Assembly: GCA_958298945.1 (NCBI GenBank)
Contig: OY282609.1
Span: 30,353,212-30,417,211, forward strand
Origin: Atherix ibis
Lineage: Eukaryota; Arthropoda; Insecta; Diptera; Athericidae
Length of the DNA stretch: 64,000 bases
Reading direction: 5' to 3'
Shown here: in pieces, positions 1 to 10,285 of the stretch
Numbering within the stretch: the stretch's first letter is position 1
Layout of the letters: each line of letters opens with the position of its first letter
Position numbers and translations under genes: made by a program
Notes under the pieces: model-generated
Database searches by the model: none
Seen by the model: only the letters and a program-made list of their open reading frames with translations
Told to the model about the DNA's origin: nothing

Positions 1-1765
1 CGTATTTCCGACTCGATGGAAACAAACAAGGATTGGTTCTTATCCCAAAAGGGAAGAAACCACCGGACAAACCAGCATCCTATCGTCCACTCTGCATGCT
101 GGATTCGGACGGGAAGAACTTGGAGCGGATAGTGACCGACAGATTGGAGCATTACATCGATCCTCAACTTTCCGAATTCCAATTCGGTTCAAGAAGGGGA
201 GATGGACCATCGACGCGCTGGAACTCGTCACGAACATTGCAAAGGAAGCCATCTCAGGAAAGAGATGGAAAGGCGGTTCCAAAAAGTATTGCTTCATTGT
301 CACCCTGGACATCAAGAATGCGTTTAACTCGGCCCGCTGGGACCTAGTCCCGGAGGCTCTTGAGAACATGGAGGTGCCCTACTACCTACGGAGGATGGTC
401 AGATCATACTTCAGTCACCGACAACTACACTACGAGACGGAGGATAGACCAGCGGAGTATGGGGTCATGGGAGGGGTACCTCAGAGCTCTGTCCTGAGGC
501 CACTCTTATGGAACGTCTTGTTCGACGGCAACACTCGTGGCTTTCGCGGACGACGTAGCGGTTGTCCTTGCAGCCAAACACCTAGAGGAACTGGAAGCCA
601 CATTCTCCACCACCATCCGGAGGATAAGACAGTGGATGACATCGGCAGATCTGTCTTTGGCGGAACATAAGACCGAGGCACTCCTTGTGAGTAGCCGGAA
701 GAAAATGGAGACCATCACCATAAGAGTAGGCGACCACGACATCCAGTCGCTACCCTACATCCGGTATCTGGGAGTGGTCTTGGATGCCAGACTCAACTAC
801 AAGGAGCACATATCCAGCGTCAGCACGAAGGCATCAGCAGTGCAGGGCGCACTTTCGCGGATAATGCCCAATATCGGAGGCCCCAGGCCAATCCGAAGGC
901 GACTACTGGTAACTGTAGTTACCTCCGTCCTGCTATACGGAGCACCAGTGTGGGCGAAATCGCTAGCGTTAACAACATACCGCAAGACAATGTCATCATT
1001 CCAGCGGCTCTCAGCGATCAGAGTAGCGTCAGCATACCGAACGGTATCACACGATGCGGCCAACGTCGCGGCATCATGCCCACCCATTGACATCCTGGCA
1101 GGAGAGCGTGAACGCCAACACCGTAGGAAGTAGGAAAAGCGGCGAAAGGTCCTCTGTGAAGAGGAGAGACCCGAGAGTCTTCGCCTCTGGCAAGAGAGAT
1201 GGGACAGCTCGACGAAGGGTCGGTGGACTCATCGGCTGATCCCAGATGCTACCAAATGGGTCACTCGCATGCACGGGGAAATCGGGTATTACATCACCCA
1301 ACTCTTGACTGGGCATGGATGCTTTCGGGCATACGTGCACAGATTCAAGAGAACTGACTCCTCAAACTGGCATCATTGCCGCGGAGTGATTGAAGATAAA
1401 GAACACGTATTCTTCTAATGCCCTTTCTACAAGGGGACACGGGTAGATCTGGAGAAAAATCTGGACCGTTCCATCAGTCCAGAAAACATAGGCGAGTGCA
1501 TGCTGAAGAGCCAATCGGCTTGGAACAGAGTTGCAGAGTACGCGGAATCTTTAATGAAGGATCTTCGAATCAGAACGCCCCGGCGAAGTAGTATTTACAA
1601 AGGGTGCCGCCGAGGCACCATCGTTCCGGGAGCAAGGGTAGAGGTACAGGTAGGTTTTAGCGAGGTAAAAATCCCGCATAGCTCGTCTGGCAGGTAAAAG
1701 GTCTTCCAGGCGAGTACCTTTTGAAGGTTTCCCCCTGTACCTCATTAATCTAAACGAAAAAAAAA
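1..1765 (+). mobile_element. R1-clade non-LTR retrotransposon, copy 1 (5' cut by window edge)
   Basis: The segment runs from the reverse transcriptase (RT) domain through the C-terminal zinc-finger region and a 3' UTR to a poly-A tail near 1757. A second copy at 40950-42010 shares the RT start, the C-terminal end and the 3' UTR with the same A-rich end. That pairing defines the element and its 3' boundary. The RT and C-terminal layout match the R1 clade, whose members often target rDNA, but no rDNA flank is seen here. The copy is dead: the frame changes at least three times. I see no target-site duplication because the 5' end lies outside the window. Confidence 0.85.
33..1560 (+). pseudogene. 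R1-clade reverse transcriptase pseudogene
   Basis: The reading is split over frames. Codons from 33 carry the RT fingers (LIPKGKKPPDKPASYRPLCM). The palm A motif TLDIKNAFNSARW lies near 302-342. The VPQSSVLRPLLWN motif is at about 475-515 and the catalytic box MAFADD opens an open stretch at 537-1133. That stretch holds the thumb (LGVVLDARLNYKEH, LLYGAPVWA). A third frame from about 1200 gives the C-terminal segment with LLTGHG, a degraded C/H finger (HCRGVIEDKEHVFF, then a stop, then CPFYKG) and the tail SAWNRVAEYAESLM. Catalytic aspartates are retained, but frameshifts and the stop near 1418 prevent expression. Likely once part of ORF2; the endonuclease would lie upstream of the window. Confidence 0.8.
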
Positions 1766-2189
1766 AACACCCCTCCAACGATCTAGAAAAAACCAAAAAA
1801 CTCCTAGCCACAAATGCATTTAAAATTTAAAAATTTATCTTAAAGTCCTTAGCGCACTTAATTATGCCGGGAATATATAAAATTAATCTACAAGAAAATT
1901 TGGAGAACGCGAGTATGAAGGCTATTAAGAAATATTTATGACCATTTGTATTATGCTCAAATTATGAAATACTGGCCAAAATGGCGTTCCGTATTAAATG
2001 TTTATATTTATATAAAAGCACAAATATAACTAATAAACTTTGCTGATTTAATAAAGCACTAAAAAATTTGGGCAATCAAACTAAACATATGTTTTTTATC
2101 ACAAAATTTCATCTGCCTACTATTTCCGGATAAGATTCTTTTCAATATTGTATAGTTGTGGCCGATATTCTGAGTTTTTTATTTCAAAT
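1766..2189. other. AT-rich spacer, nothing recognised
   Basis: Low-complexity AT-rich DNA between the R1 poly-A tail and the Jockey fragment. I see no coding potential or repeat structure. Confidence 0.5.
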
Positions 2190-2800
2190 TTGATATTTAA
2201 TCTCGAGAAAAAACCCAACATCCTTCCGAAATTCCCCATATCCTAATCCAAACTCTCCAGAACTGGTTTTCCACATGGAGAGAAAAAGTTAATGAACGTA
2301 AATCTATATACGTGACTTTTATCCTCCGCCATGAATCATATCCTTCTATATAACTTAATGGCAGTAAAAACCACAACACACCGAAGTTCGGTACTTTGAA
2401 CTGAACTTAAACAAATGCTTGACATGGAGCGCACACACAAGACTTAAAAGATAAGAACTAAAAAGACGATACCTACAACTACTTCGATTTCTAGACAAAC
2501 GTTCTAAACTTACTATAGACACCAAAGTACTTTTATACAATGCTCTAGTGAAACCCATCTGGACTTACAGACTAGAACTCTGGGGTCCTATTAAGCCTTC
2601 TTTACATAATTACCGTCGAATTCAATTTCTTAAATAAAAAATACTCCACACAATTGCCGACGCTCCCTTTTATGTTCGCAATACTGTTATCCACCATGAT
2701 TTCAAAGTCCCTTTTGTCCAAACATACTAATCCCCTTGTTCAATCACTATCCCTCCACTTCCTTTCCTAAAAATGAGTTACTTGCTCATGAAGATTAGTT
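2190..2800 (+). pseudogene. Jockey-type non-LTR 3' fragment (RT thumb and C-terminus)
   Basis: Plus-strand translation over shifting frames gives the Jockey RT C-terminal signature. It starts with a LQNWFSTWREKVNE-like start near 2250, followed by KSIYVTFILRH. A later frame gives KVLLYNALVKPIWTY and LELWGPIKPS (about 2530-2600), then KILHTIADAPFYVRNTVIH and a HDFKVPFVQ stretch to about 2740. This order (substrate strand after the catalytic box, then the conserved WTYGxELWG block) is typical of Jockey-clade RTs. No upstream palm domain is present, as expected of a 5'-truncated insertion. Several stops and frameshifts make it inactive. The end near 2800 is approximate; no poly-A tail is clear. 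Confidence 0.7.
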
Positions 2801-2858
2801 AATGTTTTAGTAAATCGCGCGACCAGTGACATTGAAATATAAGGTATAGTAAAAAGAA

Positions 2859-4018
2859 ATCCATTTTTTTTGCATTAAATTGAAGGTTTTATTTAGCATA
2901 GATAGAATGAAACGATTTAGGTCAAATATGCACCGTTTTGTTCGATAACTGGTTGCCATTTTGGAGGTAATTTCATAATGCCTCTCTCATAGAAACCCTC
3001 GTTCCTATTGGCAAAAAACTGGGACAGTCGATTTTCACAATCTTCTCTTGAGGCGATTTTTTCACCTGCAAAATCATTTGTCATAGACTGGAAGAGGTGG
3101 TAATCACTTGGTGCCAGATCCGGACTATAAGATGGATGCATAAGAACATCCCAACCAAGGTCCCGGAACTTCTGGCGAGTCACTATCGATGTATGCGGCC
3201 TGGCGTTGTCCTGGTGGAACACAATTCCTCTCCTATTGGCCAAAGCTGACCGCTTCTGGGCGATTGCTTCTTTCAGACGGTCCAATTGTTGACAGTATAG
3301 GTCCGAATTAAGAGTTCGGGCGTAGGGGAGCAGCTCATAGTAGATGATTCCCTGCCAGTCCCACCAAGCACACAGCAAAACCTTCCTGGCTGTCAATCCT
3401 GGCTTGACCACCGTTTGCGCCGGGTGACCGCGACCGTTGTCGCTTGATGTTGTCGTAAGTGACCCACTTTTCATCACCAATAACCATCCGCTTCAGAAAT
3501 GGATCGATATTGTTGCGATTCAGCAGCGATTCGCAGATGGAAATTCGGTCCATGAGATTTTTTTGCGATAATTCGTGTGGCACCCATACATCGAGCTTCT
3601 TTTTGTATCCAGCCTTATTTAAGTGGTTCGAAAAGGTTTTTTGTGCAATGTTTAGCTCCTGGGCAATCGAAACAGTGCTAACGTGACGGTCGGACTCGAC
3701 GATTTACATTATTTTATCGACATTTTTGACAATTGGCCTACAGTATCAGGACCATAAACACTATTCACATTTTCAGCTGCCTGGCTTGCGTTTTCGCCTT
3801 TATCGAAGAAAAACTGTAAAATATGGCGTATTTTCTCTTTGTTGGTGTCCATCTTTGACGCGTGCTAAAAAAATACTGAGTCAAGTAATCACAAAACTGT
3901 ATCAAAATCTTTTTTAGTACAAAATCTTATCTTTCTAACGCTATCTAGTGCAACCCGATCGCACTTTTAAAACGGGAGATACAGACTCCTAAAGCCATCT
4001 ATTGGCAAAATAATGGAT
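2859..4018 (-). mobile_element. mariner element A1 (D34D transposon, about 1.16 kb)
   Basis: The ends match each other loosely as inverted repeats: ATCCATTNTTTTGC on the left and its complement GCAAAATAATGGAT on the right. The right end is followed by TA, the mariner target; the left flank reads AA instead of TA. Copy A2 at 23338-24462 has the same right end, also followed by TA. Compared with A2, about 80 bp are missing near 3730 in the N-terminal coding part. Length is normal for a mariner (about 1.2-1.3 kb). Confidence 0.85.
2917..3720 (-). pseudogene. mariner A1 transposase pseudogene
   Basis: Two overlapping frames hold the catalytic half. The upstream frame (to 3583) has WVPHELSQKN-like residues, LLNRNNIDPFLKRM and the first catalytic aspartate in MVIGDEKWVTYDN. 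The downstream frame (2917-3480) has VLLCAWWDWQGIIYYELLPY, the second aspartate in HQDNARPHTS and the third in YSPDLAPSDYHLF. Exactly 34 residues separate the last two, so it is a D34D enzyme. The C-terminus ENRLSQFFANRNEGFYERGI and VIEQNGAYLT are intact. A frameshift around 3430 and an N-terminal deletion kill it. In life it would bind the TIRs and cut and paste the element at TA sites. Subfamily: not mauritiana; perhaps mellifera-like. Confidence 0.85.
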
Positions 4019-6290
4019 TACACCTTATATTAGCATTAGTACACGCTAAGAGGAGAAACTTCGATGGATATTTACTCCCCATAACCTTTCACGTTAATTA
4101 AAATTATTATTCAAATCATTATTCAAAAAATGTTGTAGTTGTAGATATTTATAAAAAATTAAAGAGAAAAAAAATTTCATATTTAATTAAAATTAAATTC
4201 TGATCGAAACAAGAAATTCCCAATTTATATATTCATAAAGTTGACTCAAATTTCTATTTAATAAGCTTCATTCATGAATTTGACTCAAATTTGGCATTTT
4301 TTAAAAATTAAGATAGATTTGCTAATATAAAAGGTCTTAATTTATTAAAGTTTGAAATAATAGTATTCAAATAGCTAAAAGCTGAGCAGACTTAATGAGG
4401 ATGGTACTTTTAGGCTTACACTGGAGTCAGGACTTACTTTTTCAAGAGCCAGGTTAGAGGTAACACACGAAAATGCGTCTTATTGCCCGGAGACCATTGT
4501 GGATATTAAATAGCTCTAAAAGTGATCACACTGCTTTTACTCTTTCACTCAAACTAGTCATGCACATCCTTGTCAGTCTAATCACTTTTCTGGGATACAG
4601 AGAAAATTATCGAAAAACTATTTTGGATGTGGACATAATCGACAAAAATTTATCACATTCGCTTAAGATAGGTCCAATATTTACTCGCCAAAAAAAAATT
4701 ATTCTTAAAGGAAAAATTATTTTGGAAGAGAACAAAATCGTTAAATTCGTCTAAGTGGTCTTGTTCGCTTGAAAATTGTGTTCGACGTAAAAAAATATTC
4801 CTTTTTTCTTAATTATTTTATACAAAAGCATATTCTAAGAATTTTTCGATGGCTCAGTATATTCGCCCCAGATTATTAACTAAGATTAACTCGCTCAAAA
4901 AACTATGGTTTATCTCCATTCATTCTTTAAGAAAAAATTCTTTTTTTATAATTCGCCTAAAAATTATTTTGTACAAAAGCATATTTTTTAAAAAATTGTT
5001 CAATCGCTCGGTAGATGTGTTCGCTTAAGTTGAGACAGGATATAAACTAGGAGTTGGTAGCCCAAAAAACTTTTTTTTTTGGGCTACCAACTCCTAGAAT
5101 TTTTATAAATTCGTCCAAATATTATTTGAAATTTTTTTTTTATACTTGCACCACTGAAACTATTCGTCCACGATGACTTTAGATTTGTTGGTCCAAAAAA
5201 ACTTATTCGTCCAATTGCATTTGTATAAGTTTCTATTCACTTTTACTCAGTTTTAAATTTTGCAATTACTTTTCTAGCAGACATTTTAACATTTTTAAGA
5301 ACACTCAATAGGACTTTTTATTACAATAGCAATAGGAGATTAGCAGCACCATCAATCTCTTGTTGAACAGTAAGTGATCAATGAGAATGCATCTAATTCG
5401 AATTATTATTGATAATTTAAAGTGAATACAATTAACACAATCTACTCGGAATTACACGGACTTGCATCTTAAAAAGACTTAAGACTACCGAAGTATTAAT
5501 TGTGTCTAGAGGATCAAAGTTTTGTAGAATCATTCACCATAGATAAGTAGAGGTACTTGCTACTATTACTATTTGAATAGAAAATATACGCGGCGCAGTG
5601 GCAATGAATATAAAACAGTAAAGCTGATTGATCGTTGCGATAGGCTTTGAAGCTAATGAGAATACACGTATTCGTTTTTGAACAGCCCGGTTCATAAGTT
5701 GATGGTTAATAGCAGAAGATCAGATCCCCAATTCATTTGAGTAGATAAAATGCTCCTATTCAAAAATCGTCGATTACCTTCGATTAACATTGCCGACCAA
5801 ACCAAGAGGATAAGAGATTCCCCAATAAATCAGAAACTGCATCATAATGCAGCTGCAATTAAGATGATGTCACTCAACATTCATTTTTCCTGGACGCCCT
5901 TCCTTTCACGCAACTCACTTTTACTCGAGCATAACCAATCATACATTAGAAAACATTGAATATAATAAAAAAAAAAAACAAGACAAATCATAAATCGATT
6001 TCTATTATGGAAACACTCCATAATCTATTCGTCTATTAAATCGATGGAAAGGGAATTTATTCATGCAGCTAATTTACTAGTCATCATTGCAGCTACTAAT
6101 CTCCCAAAGAGGATTGAAAGAAAGGCGTCACATTGTTCAAGGATGTAATTTAAAATGCATAACTTAAGTTTCTATGGTTCGCTTACTACTCAACTCCAAG
6201 CGTATTTAAAAATGAGTTTTTTTTATTTCGTTTTTTAATGTTCATACACGTAAGTGTTCTTTCACACTCTCATTTATGTTCGAAACATTG
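4019..6290. other. AT-rich unrecognised DNA
   Basis: No coding sequence recognised. Short open frames (for example 4473-4754 and 5750-5959) have no protein-like composition. Part of it (about 4600-5250) is a field of degenerate short motifs containing TTCGCC, TTCGTCC and GTACAAAA. A perfect hairpin lies at 5047-5097. The part from about 5250 to 6200 has more balanced complexity and may be unique host DNA. Confidence 0.5.
5047..5097. repeat. perfect inverted repeat, 23-bp arms, 5-nt spacer
   Basis: Left arm 5047-5069 and right arm 5075-5097 are exact reverse complements; spacer CTTTT. The core reads GAGTTGGTAGCCC and GGGCTACCAACTC. It would form a near-uninterrupted hairpin as DNA or RNA. There is no transposase nearby and no TA duplication at its edges that I can see. 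Confidence 0.9.
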
Positions 6291-6292
6291 TA

Positions 6293-7547
6293 CCAGATGT
6301 ATAAGCTTAAATCCGCTGTTTTTTTTAGTTAAAACACAAATGTTATTTTTTCATAGAAAGCAAAAACAAATTTATTCAAAGTATATGCCCTTTTTCCCAT
6401 CTCTCGGGCAATTTGTGGATACCACGCCAAAAAAATTCCTTCTCTTTCGAGGCAAACCACTCATCAAGCCATTTTCGAACGTCTTCGTAAGAATCGAAGT
6501 GCTGCTCAGCGACCGCGTGGCCCATCGATGAAAACAAGTGGTAGTCGGAAAGGGCCAAGTCTGGTTAATAAGCGGGGTGGGGTAGCACCTCCCAGTTGAG
6601 TGTCTCCAAGTAGTTTCGGACCATTTTTGATGTGTGCGATTGTGCGTTGTCGTGGGGGAAAATCAGCTTGTCATGTCTTTGTTGATAATCCGTCCTTTTT
6701 TCACGCAGAGCACGGTGCAATTTGATCAGTTGTTGGTGGTAACGGTGGGAATTGACAGTTTCACCAGGTTTCAACATCTCATAGTAGACGATACCCTGCT
6801 GATCCCACCAAACGCACAGCATCGTCTTCCATCCGAAGTGATTAGGTCTTGGGGAAGATGTTCCCACGATTTCTTGCGTTTAGGATTCTCGAAATATATC
6901 CACTTTTTATCGCCCATCATAATACGATGCAGGAACGACTTTCTTTTTTGTCCGCCGAGCAAGATTTCCTACATGTTTTGGCGTCGCTCCATCTGCCTAT
7001 CGTTCAATTCTTGCGGCACCCATTTTCCGATCTTTGCAATCTTCCCCATGGCACGCAGACACATGGAAATGGCTGGTTGAGTAACACTCAATTCCGCTGC
7101 GAGCATTTTTTGCGATTGGGTATCGTCTTCGTCCAAAAGAGCCTGCAATTGATGGTCCTCAACCTTCCTAGGCCGATTTTCACGCTTCTTGCCCCACAAG
7201 TCAAAATTACCTTCTTTGAACCGAGGAAACCAATCTCAACACGTTGTTTCCAATAAAGCACTGTCACCATAGGCCTCCATAAGCATTCGATGCGATTCGG
7301 CAGCCGATTTCTACAAATTGAAGTAGAAAAGCAGAGCTTCCCGCATATGCTCTTTTTCTGGCACAAAACTAGACATGATTACCAAAAGAAAAATGTATTT
7401 TGTTGTACGAAATTGCTGACAAGGTGTATTTAATAATATTGACAGATGTTAAACTTATTAAAAAAAAGTATGGCGTGCCCATGGTAGCTTAATACGCTCA
7501 CTCACGCCATCTATGACCAAACAGCGGATTTAAGCTTATATACCTTG
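6293..7547 (-). mobile_element. Mos1-like (mauritiana-type) mariner B1
   Basis: TIRs are CCAGATGTATAAGCTTAAAT on the left and the complement CAGCGGATTTAAGCTTATAT on the right, ending ACCTTG. They are flanked by TA on both sides (6291-6292 and 7548-7549). The TIR start resembles that of Mos1. Length 1255 bp, close to the family's usual 1.28 kb. Copies B2, B3 and B4 share the ends. The transposase inside is broken into at least four frames. Confidence 0.9.
6376..7376 (-). pseudogene. mauritiana-type mariner transposase pseudogene (B1)
   Basis: Reading from 7376 leftwards gives a start like that of Mos1 (MSSFVPEKEHMREALLFYF) and an N-terminal helix-turn-helix region with SAAESHRMLMEAYGDSAL. Next come the linker LQALLDEDDTQSQKMLA and VTQPAISMCLRAMGKI, then KWVPQELNDRQMERRQN. 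The first aspartate is in GDKKWIYFEN, followed by IVYYEMLKPGETVNSHRYHQ. The second is in HDNAQSHTSKMV. The third would be in the 6376-6558 frame, MALSDYHLF, where the preceding SPDL is disrupted by a stop. Stops and frameshifts at about 7300, 6960, 6860 and 6560 make it non-functional. The C-terminus KWLDEWFASKEKEFFWRGIH is clear. Confidence 0.88.
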
Positions 7548-8027
7548 TAAACTTTTCAAACAACCAAAAATCTGTAAATGAAGGTTAGACTTGAAATCAA
7601 TTTGGTACATCTGGTATGACACACCTTTCAGGAAAATTACCCTTAGGATCGTATGCAAGAAAAACCCATGCTTGGTGGAAAAACTCTTAAAAAAGAAAGA
7701 GATACTAGATAACCTGAATTTAAAAAGATTTAAGATCCTAAAACGACGGCAATTTTAGGTGTTCATTATCAGTTCCATTGTCAAAAATTTTCAAGTCCCA
7801 ATTAACTTTTTACGTAAAGCCTTTTTTTCATTTAATTACCTCTGGGGATCTTTCCAAATATTTTTTTGGGATCAGTTGATTACTTTAAATAATTTTTGGA
7901 ACGTTTAGAATTTGTTGACATTTTTTTGAGAATTTTTTTTTCTAGCCTTATGTGTATTTTTTGAATTACTTCTTGAAGCTCAAGATTTTTGGGTCGCTAA
8001 ATAATTTTAAATTTTTTTTTTTATGAA
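7548..8027. other. AT-rich spacer, nothing recognised
   Basis: Unrecognised AT-rich sequence between two mariners. No gene or clear repeat seen. Confidence 0.45.
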
Positions 8028-8990
8028 TTGGGTTGCCGGAAAAGTCTATGTGTATTTATTTACATAAAAAAAGCAAAGATCAATCAATTATTGAACAAAA
8101 TTGCCCATTTTGCTCGATAACATTTTGCGATCTTTCAGCAGGCTTCATAATTGCTAATTCATAGAAGTACTTGCTCTTATCGATAAAGAACTGAATAAGG
8201 TGCTGTTTTACAGCATCATTCGAATTGAAGGCCGTACCACAGGAGTTGTGAAGAGAGCAAAGCAAGTGGAAGTCTGACGGCGTAAGATCAAGCGTATATG
8301 GTGGGTATGGCAACACATATTTTTTGACCAGTGATGTAACGTGCGTGTGATCTTGCGTTGTCGTTATGGAACATAAGTCCTAACCAGCTCCGGATGTTTC
8401 TGGATAATTCAATTGCCGACAGTACATTTCTGAACTAATTGTTTAGTTCCTTGGCAGAAGCTCAAAAAAAAAATGACACCTTCAAAATCCCACCACACTG
8501 AGCGCATAATCTTCTTTTAAGGAATGGCCGCTTTCGAATTCGTTTGAGGTGGATTATCTCGCCGGGACCAAGACCGTTTTCACACCAAATTATTGTAAGC
8601 AATTCATTTTTAACACCAGTTATCAATTACGTTTAATGAGCACGTCATCTTTGAGTTTATCAACGAGGAACGCAAATATCAAGCTTGCTTATATTATATT
8701 TCAGCTTCTTCAGATGGTCGTTAATGGTTGAATGATGGATGCTAAACGTTTCTGTATTCTCTCGTATCGTATAATGCTGGTATGACTCAACTTCGGTTAG
8801 TCTTCCTGACCATACACAGTCGTTTAAATCAAACGACTGTGTCATAAGCCATCGTTGGCACTGACGCTTTTGTCACCGCTAAATTGACGCAACTTTTCAT
8901 AAGTTTGACGCACCTTCTTCCCTTTACGAAAGTAAAACAATAAAATATGGCAAAAATGCAATCAATTTTTTTTAAATGAAACTGTCATCA
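8028..8990 (-). mobile_element. decayed mariner C
   Basis: Left end TTGGGTTGCCGGAAAAGTC resembles the ends of mellifera-type mariners. No matching right end was found, so the right limit is approximate. Minus-strand translation from about 8945 gives an N-terminus (HILLFYFRKGKK, TYEKLRQ), then SFDLNDC, SGRLTEVES, NIHHSTINDHLKKL-like residues and LDICVPR. It ends with YTLDLTPSDFHLLCSLHNS, KYFYELAIMK and VIEQNGQF. The central catalytic part is heavily deleted. Confidence 0.75.
8080..8945 (-). pseudogene. mariner C transposase remnant
   Basis: Only the two ends are readable. The 8660-8845 stretch carries the second helix-turn-helix (FSIHHSTINDHLKKLKYN). The 8080-8316 stretch carries the third catalytic aspartate in LTPSDFHLL and the normal C-terminus AERSQNVIEQNG. 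The first and second aspartate blocks are not recognisable. A 12-bp perfect inverted repeat at 8814-8842 (ACACAGTCGTTT, spacer AAATC) lies within the SFDLNDC codons. Beyond any activity. Confidence 0.7.
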
Positions 8991-9659
8991 ATAACATAAA
9001 TGCGAATAACTCTAGTACTTCTAAAAATGGGCAAACGCTCATTTTTTCTTTTATAAATGTAAAAAAATGTCAAGTTTTTACATTTAAAAAAAAAAATGAA
9101 CTTGAAAATTTTATTTAGGGTCTCTCCTCCCAATAGTTACCCGATCAAACAATGGCGCTGTAATAAGATATGTTAGAAGAGATCATCGTAGATTTTAAAA
9201 GGGACACTTCTAAATTATTTGGGCCCGGACTACCCAAAGATGGTTTGGGGAAAGGCCACGGACAGAAGGACCATCTAATTCTCTCCCACCAACGGCGACG
9301 GTCGGCTTCACCTTGACTTTTCTTTTGGCTATTTAAATTTTTCTCTCCTCTCCTTTTGCTTATAAATTATTTTGAAATAATAATTCAATCGATTTTTTTG
9401 ACAAATTTTAACCTTCCCAATTCCTGTTGCTTCTCTTTTGCCTGGATAGTTTAGTTTTTAGTAATTTTTTTTACTATCTCTCCCATGGAGAACTGAACAC
9501 CTTCGGGTATCGCCATTGTCCCATATATATATATTTCGGCATGATTTTATTATTGTAATGGTGGGTGTGGGAGCACGTCTCTACTAAAACTTCGGACCAC
9601 CCGAACTTTTTAGGGATTGTATCTTTTGTTATACCGAGATTGTATCTTTTGTCGACCAA
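8991..9659. other. unrecognised spacer
   Basis: AT-rich with a slightly more complex patch at 9120-9320 (CCCGGACTACCC and similar) that I cannot assign. No coding sequence seen. Confidence 0.4.
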
Positions 9660-10285
9660 AAACCAAGATTCAAATTTGCTCCAGAGGGTCATAACTGGTG
9701 ACAAGTCATGGCTCCAGAGGGTCATAACTGGTGAAGCTGCCGCACGAGCCAAGGCCGAAAAAAGCGGGCCAAGTTCGGTCGAATGTGACGGTTTTGCTTA
9801 GTTTTCTTCGATTGCATGGGTGTGGTGCATCATGAATTCTTGCCACAGAGTAGAACGGTCAATAAGGAATATTACCTGTAAGTTATGCGAAATTTACGCG
9901 AAGCAATCCGCCAGAAACGTCCGCCAGAAAATTGAATTTTGCACTATGATAACGCCCCAGCTCACGCACCGTTGCTTGTGCGCGAATTTTTGACCAAAAA
10001 CAATACACTATTAATGCCGCAGCCACCGTATTCCCCAGATCTGGCCCGCTATGAATTTTTCTTGTTTTCGAAACAGATTCTTTGATACATATTTTGGAAT
10101 GGGCAAAAATCGAAGACGAGCCAAAACACGTTCAAGCAAAGCAGCTGTCAAAAATTAACTGAACATTCAAAATGGCCGAACTTATCGGCATAAGTAAGAG
10201 ATGCAAGTACCAATATAACGCTACAAAAAAAAATCGAAAATCGAATAAACGTAACCCGCGGAAATTCAAAATTGAACAGACCTCG
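9660..10285 (+). mobile_element. mariner F1, 5'-truncated, with long-TIR 3' end
   Basis: Plus-strand remnant of a mariner of family F. The right end ATTGAACAGACCTCG is followed by TA at 10286-10287. Coding traces start at the first catalytic block (SNLLQRVITGDKSW), then ARAKAEKSGPSSVE, GCGAS-like residues and a frameshifted HHDNAPAH equivalent near 9945-9970. YSPDLARYEFFLF lies near 10030-10070. A 23-bp segment reading LQRVITG is duplicated at about 9680 and 9711. After AAACAGATTCTTTGAT (10072) the normal transposase C-terminus is absent. It is replaced by an inverted copy of the family's 5' end (10075-10285), as in F2 and F4. Confidence 0.8.

Noticed and set aside
1..1765. rDNA context because R1-clade elements often sit in 28S genes
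   Set aside because: No rRNA-like sequence is seen on either side of the R1-type elements in this window.
4473..4754. 93-codon plus-strand frame as a small gene
   Set aside because: Composition drifts to Lys/Ile-rich AT translation and no domain is visible.
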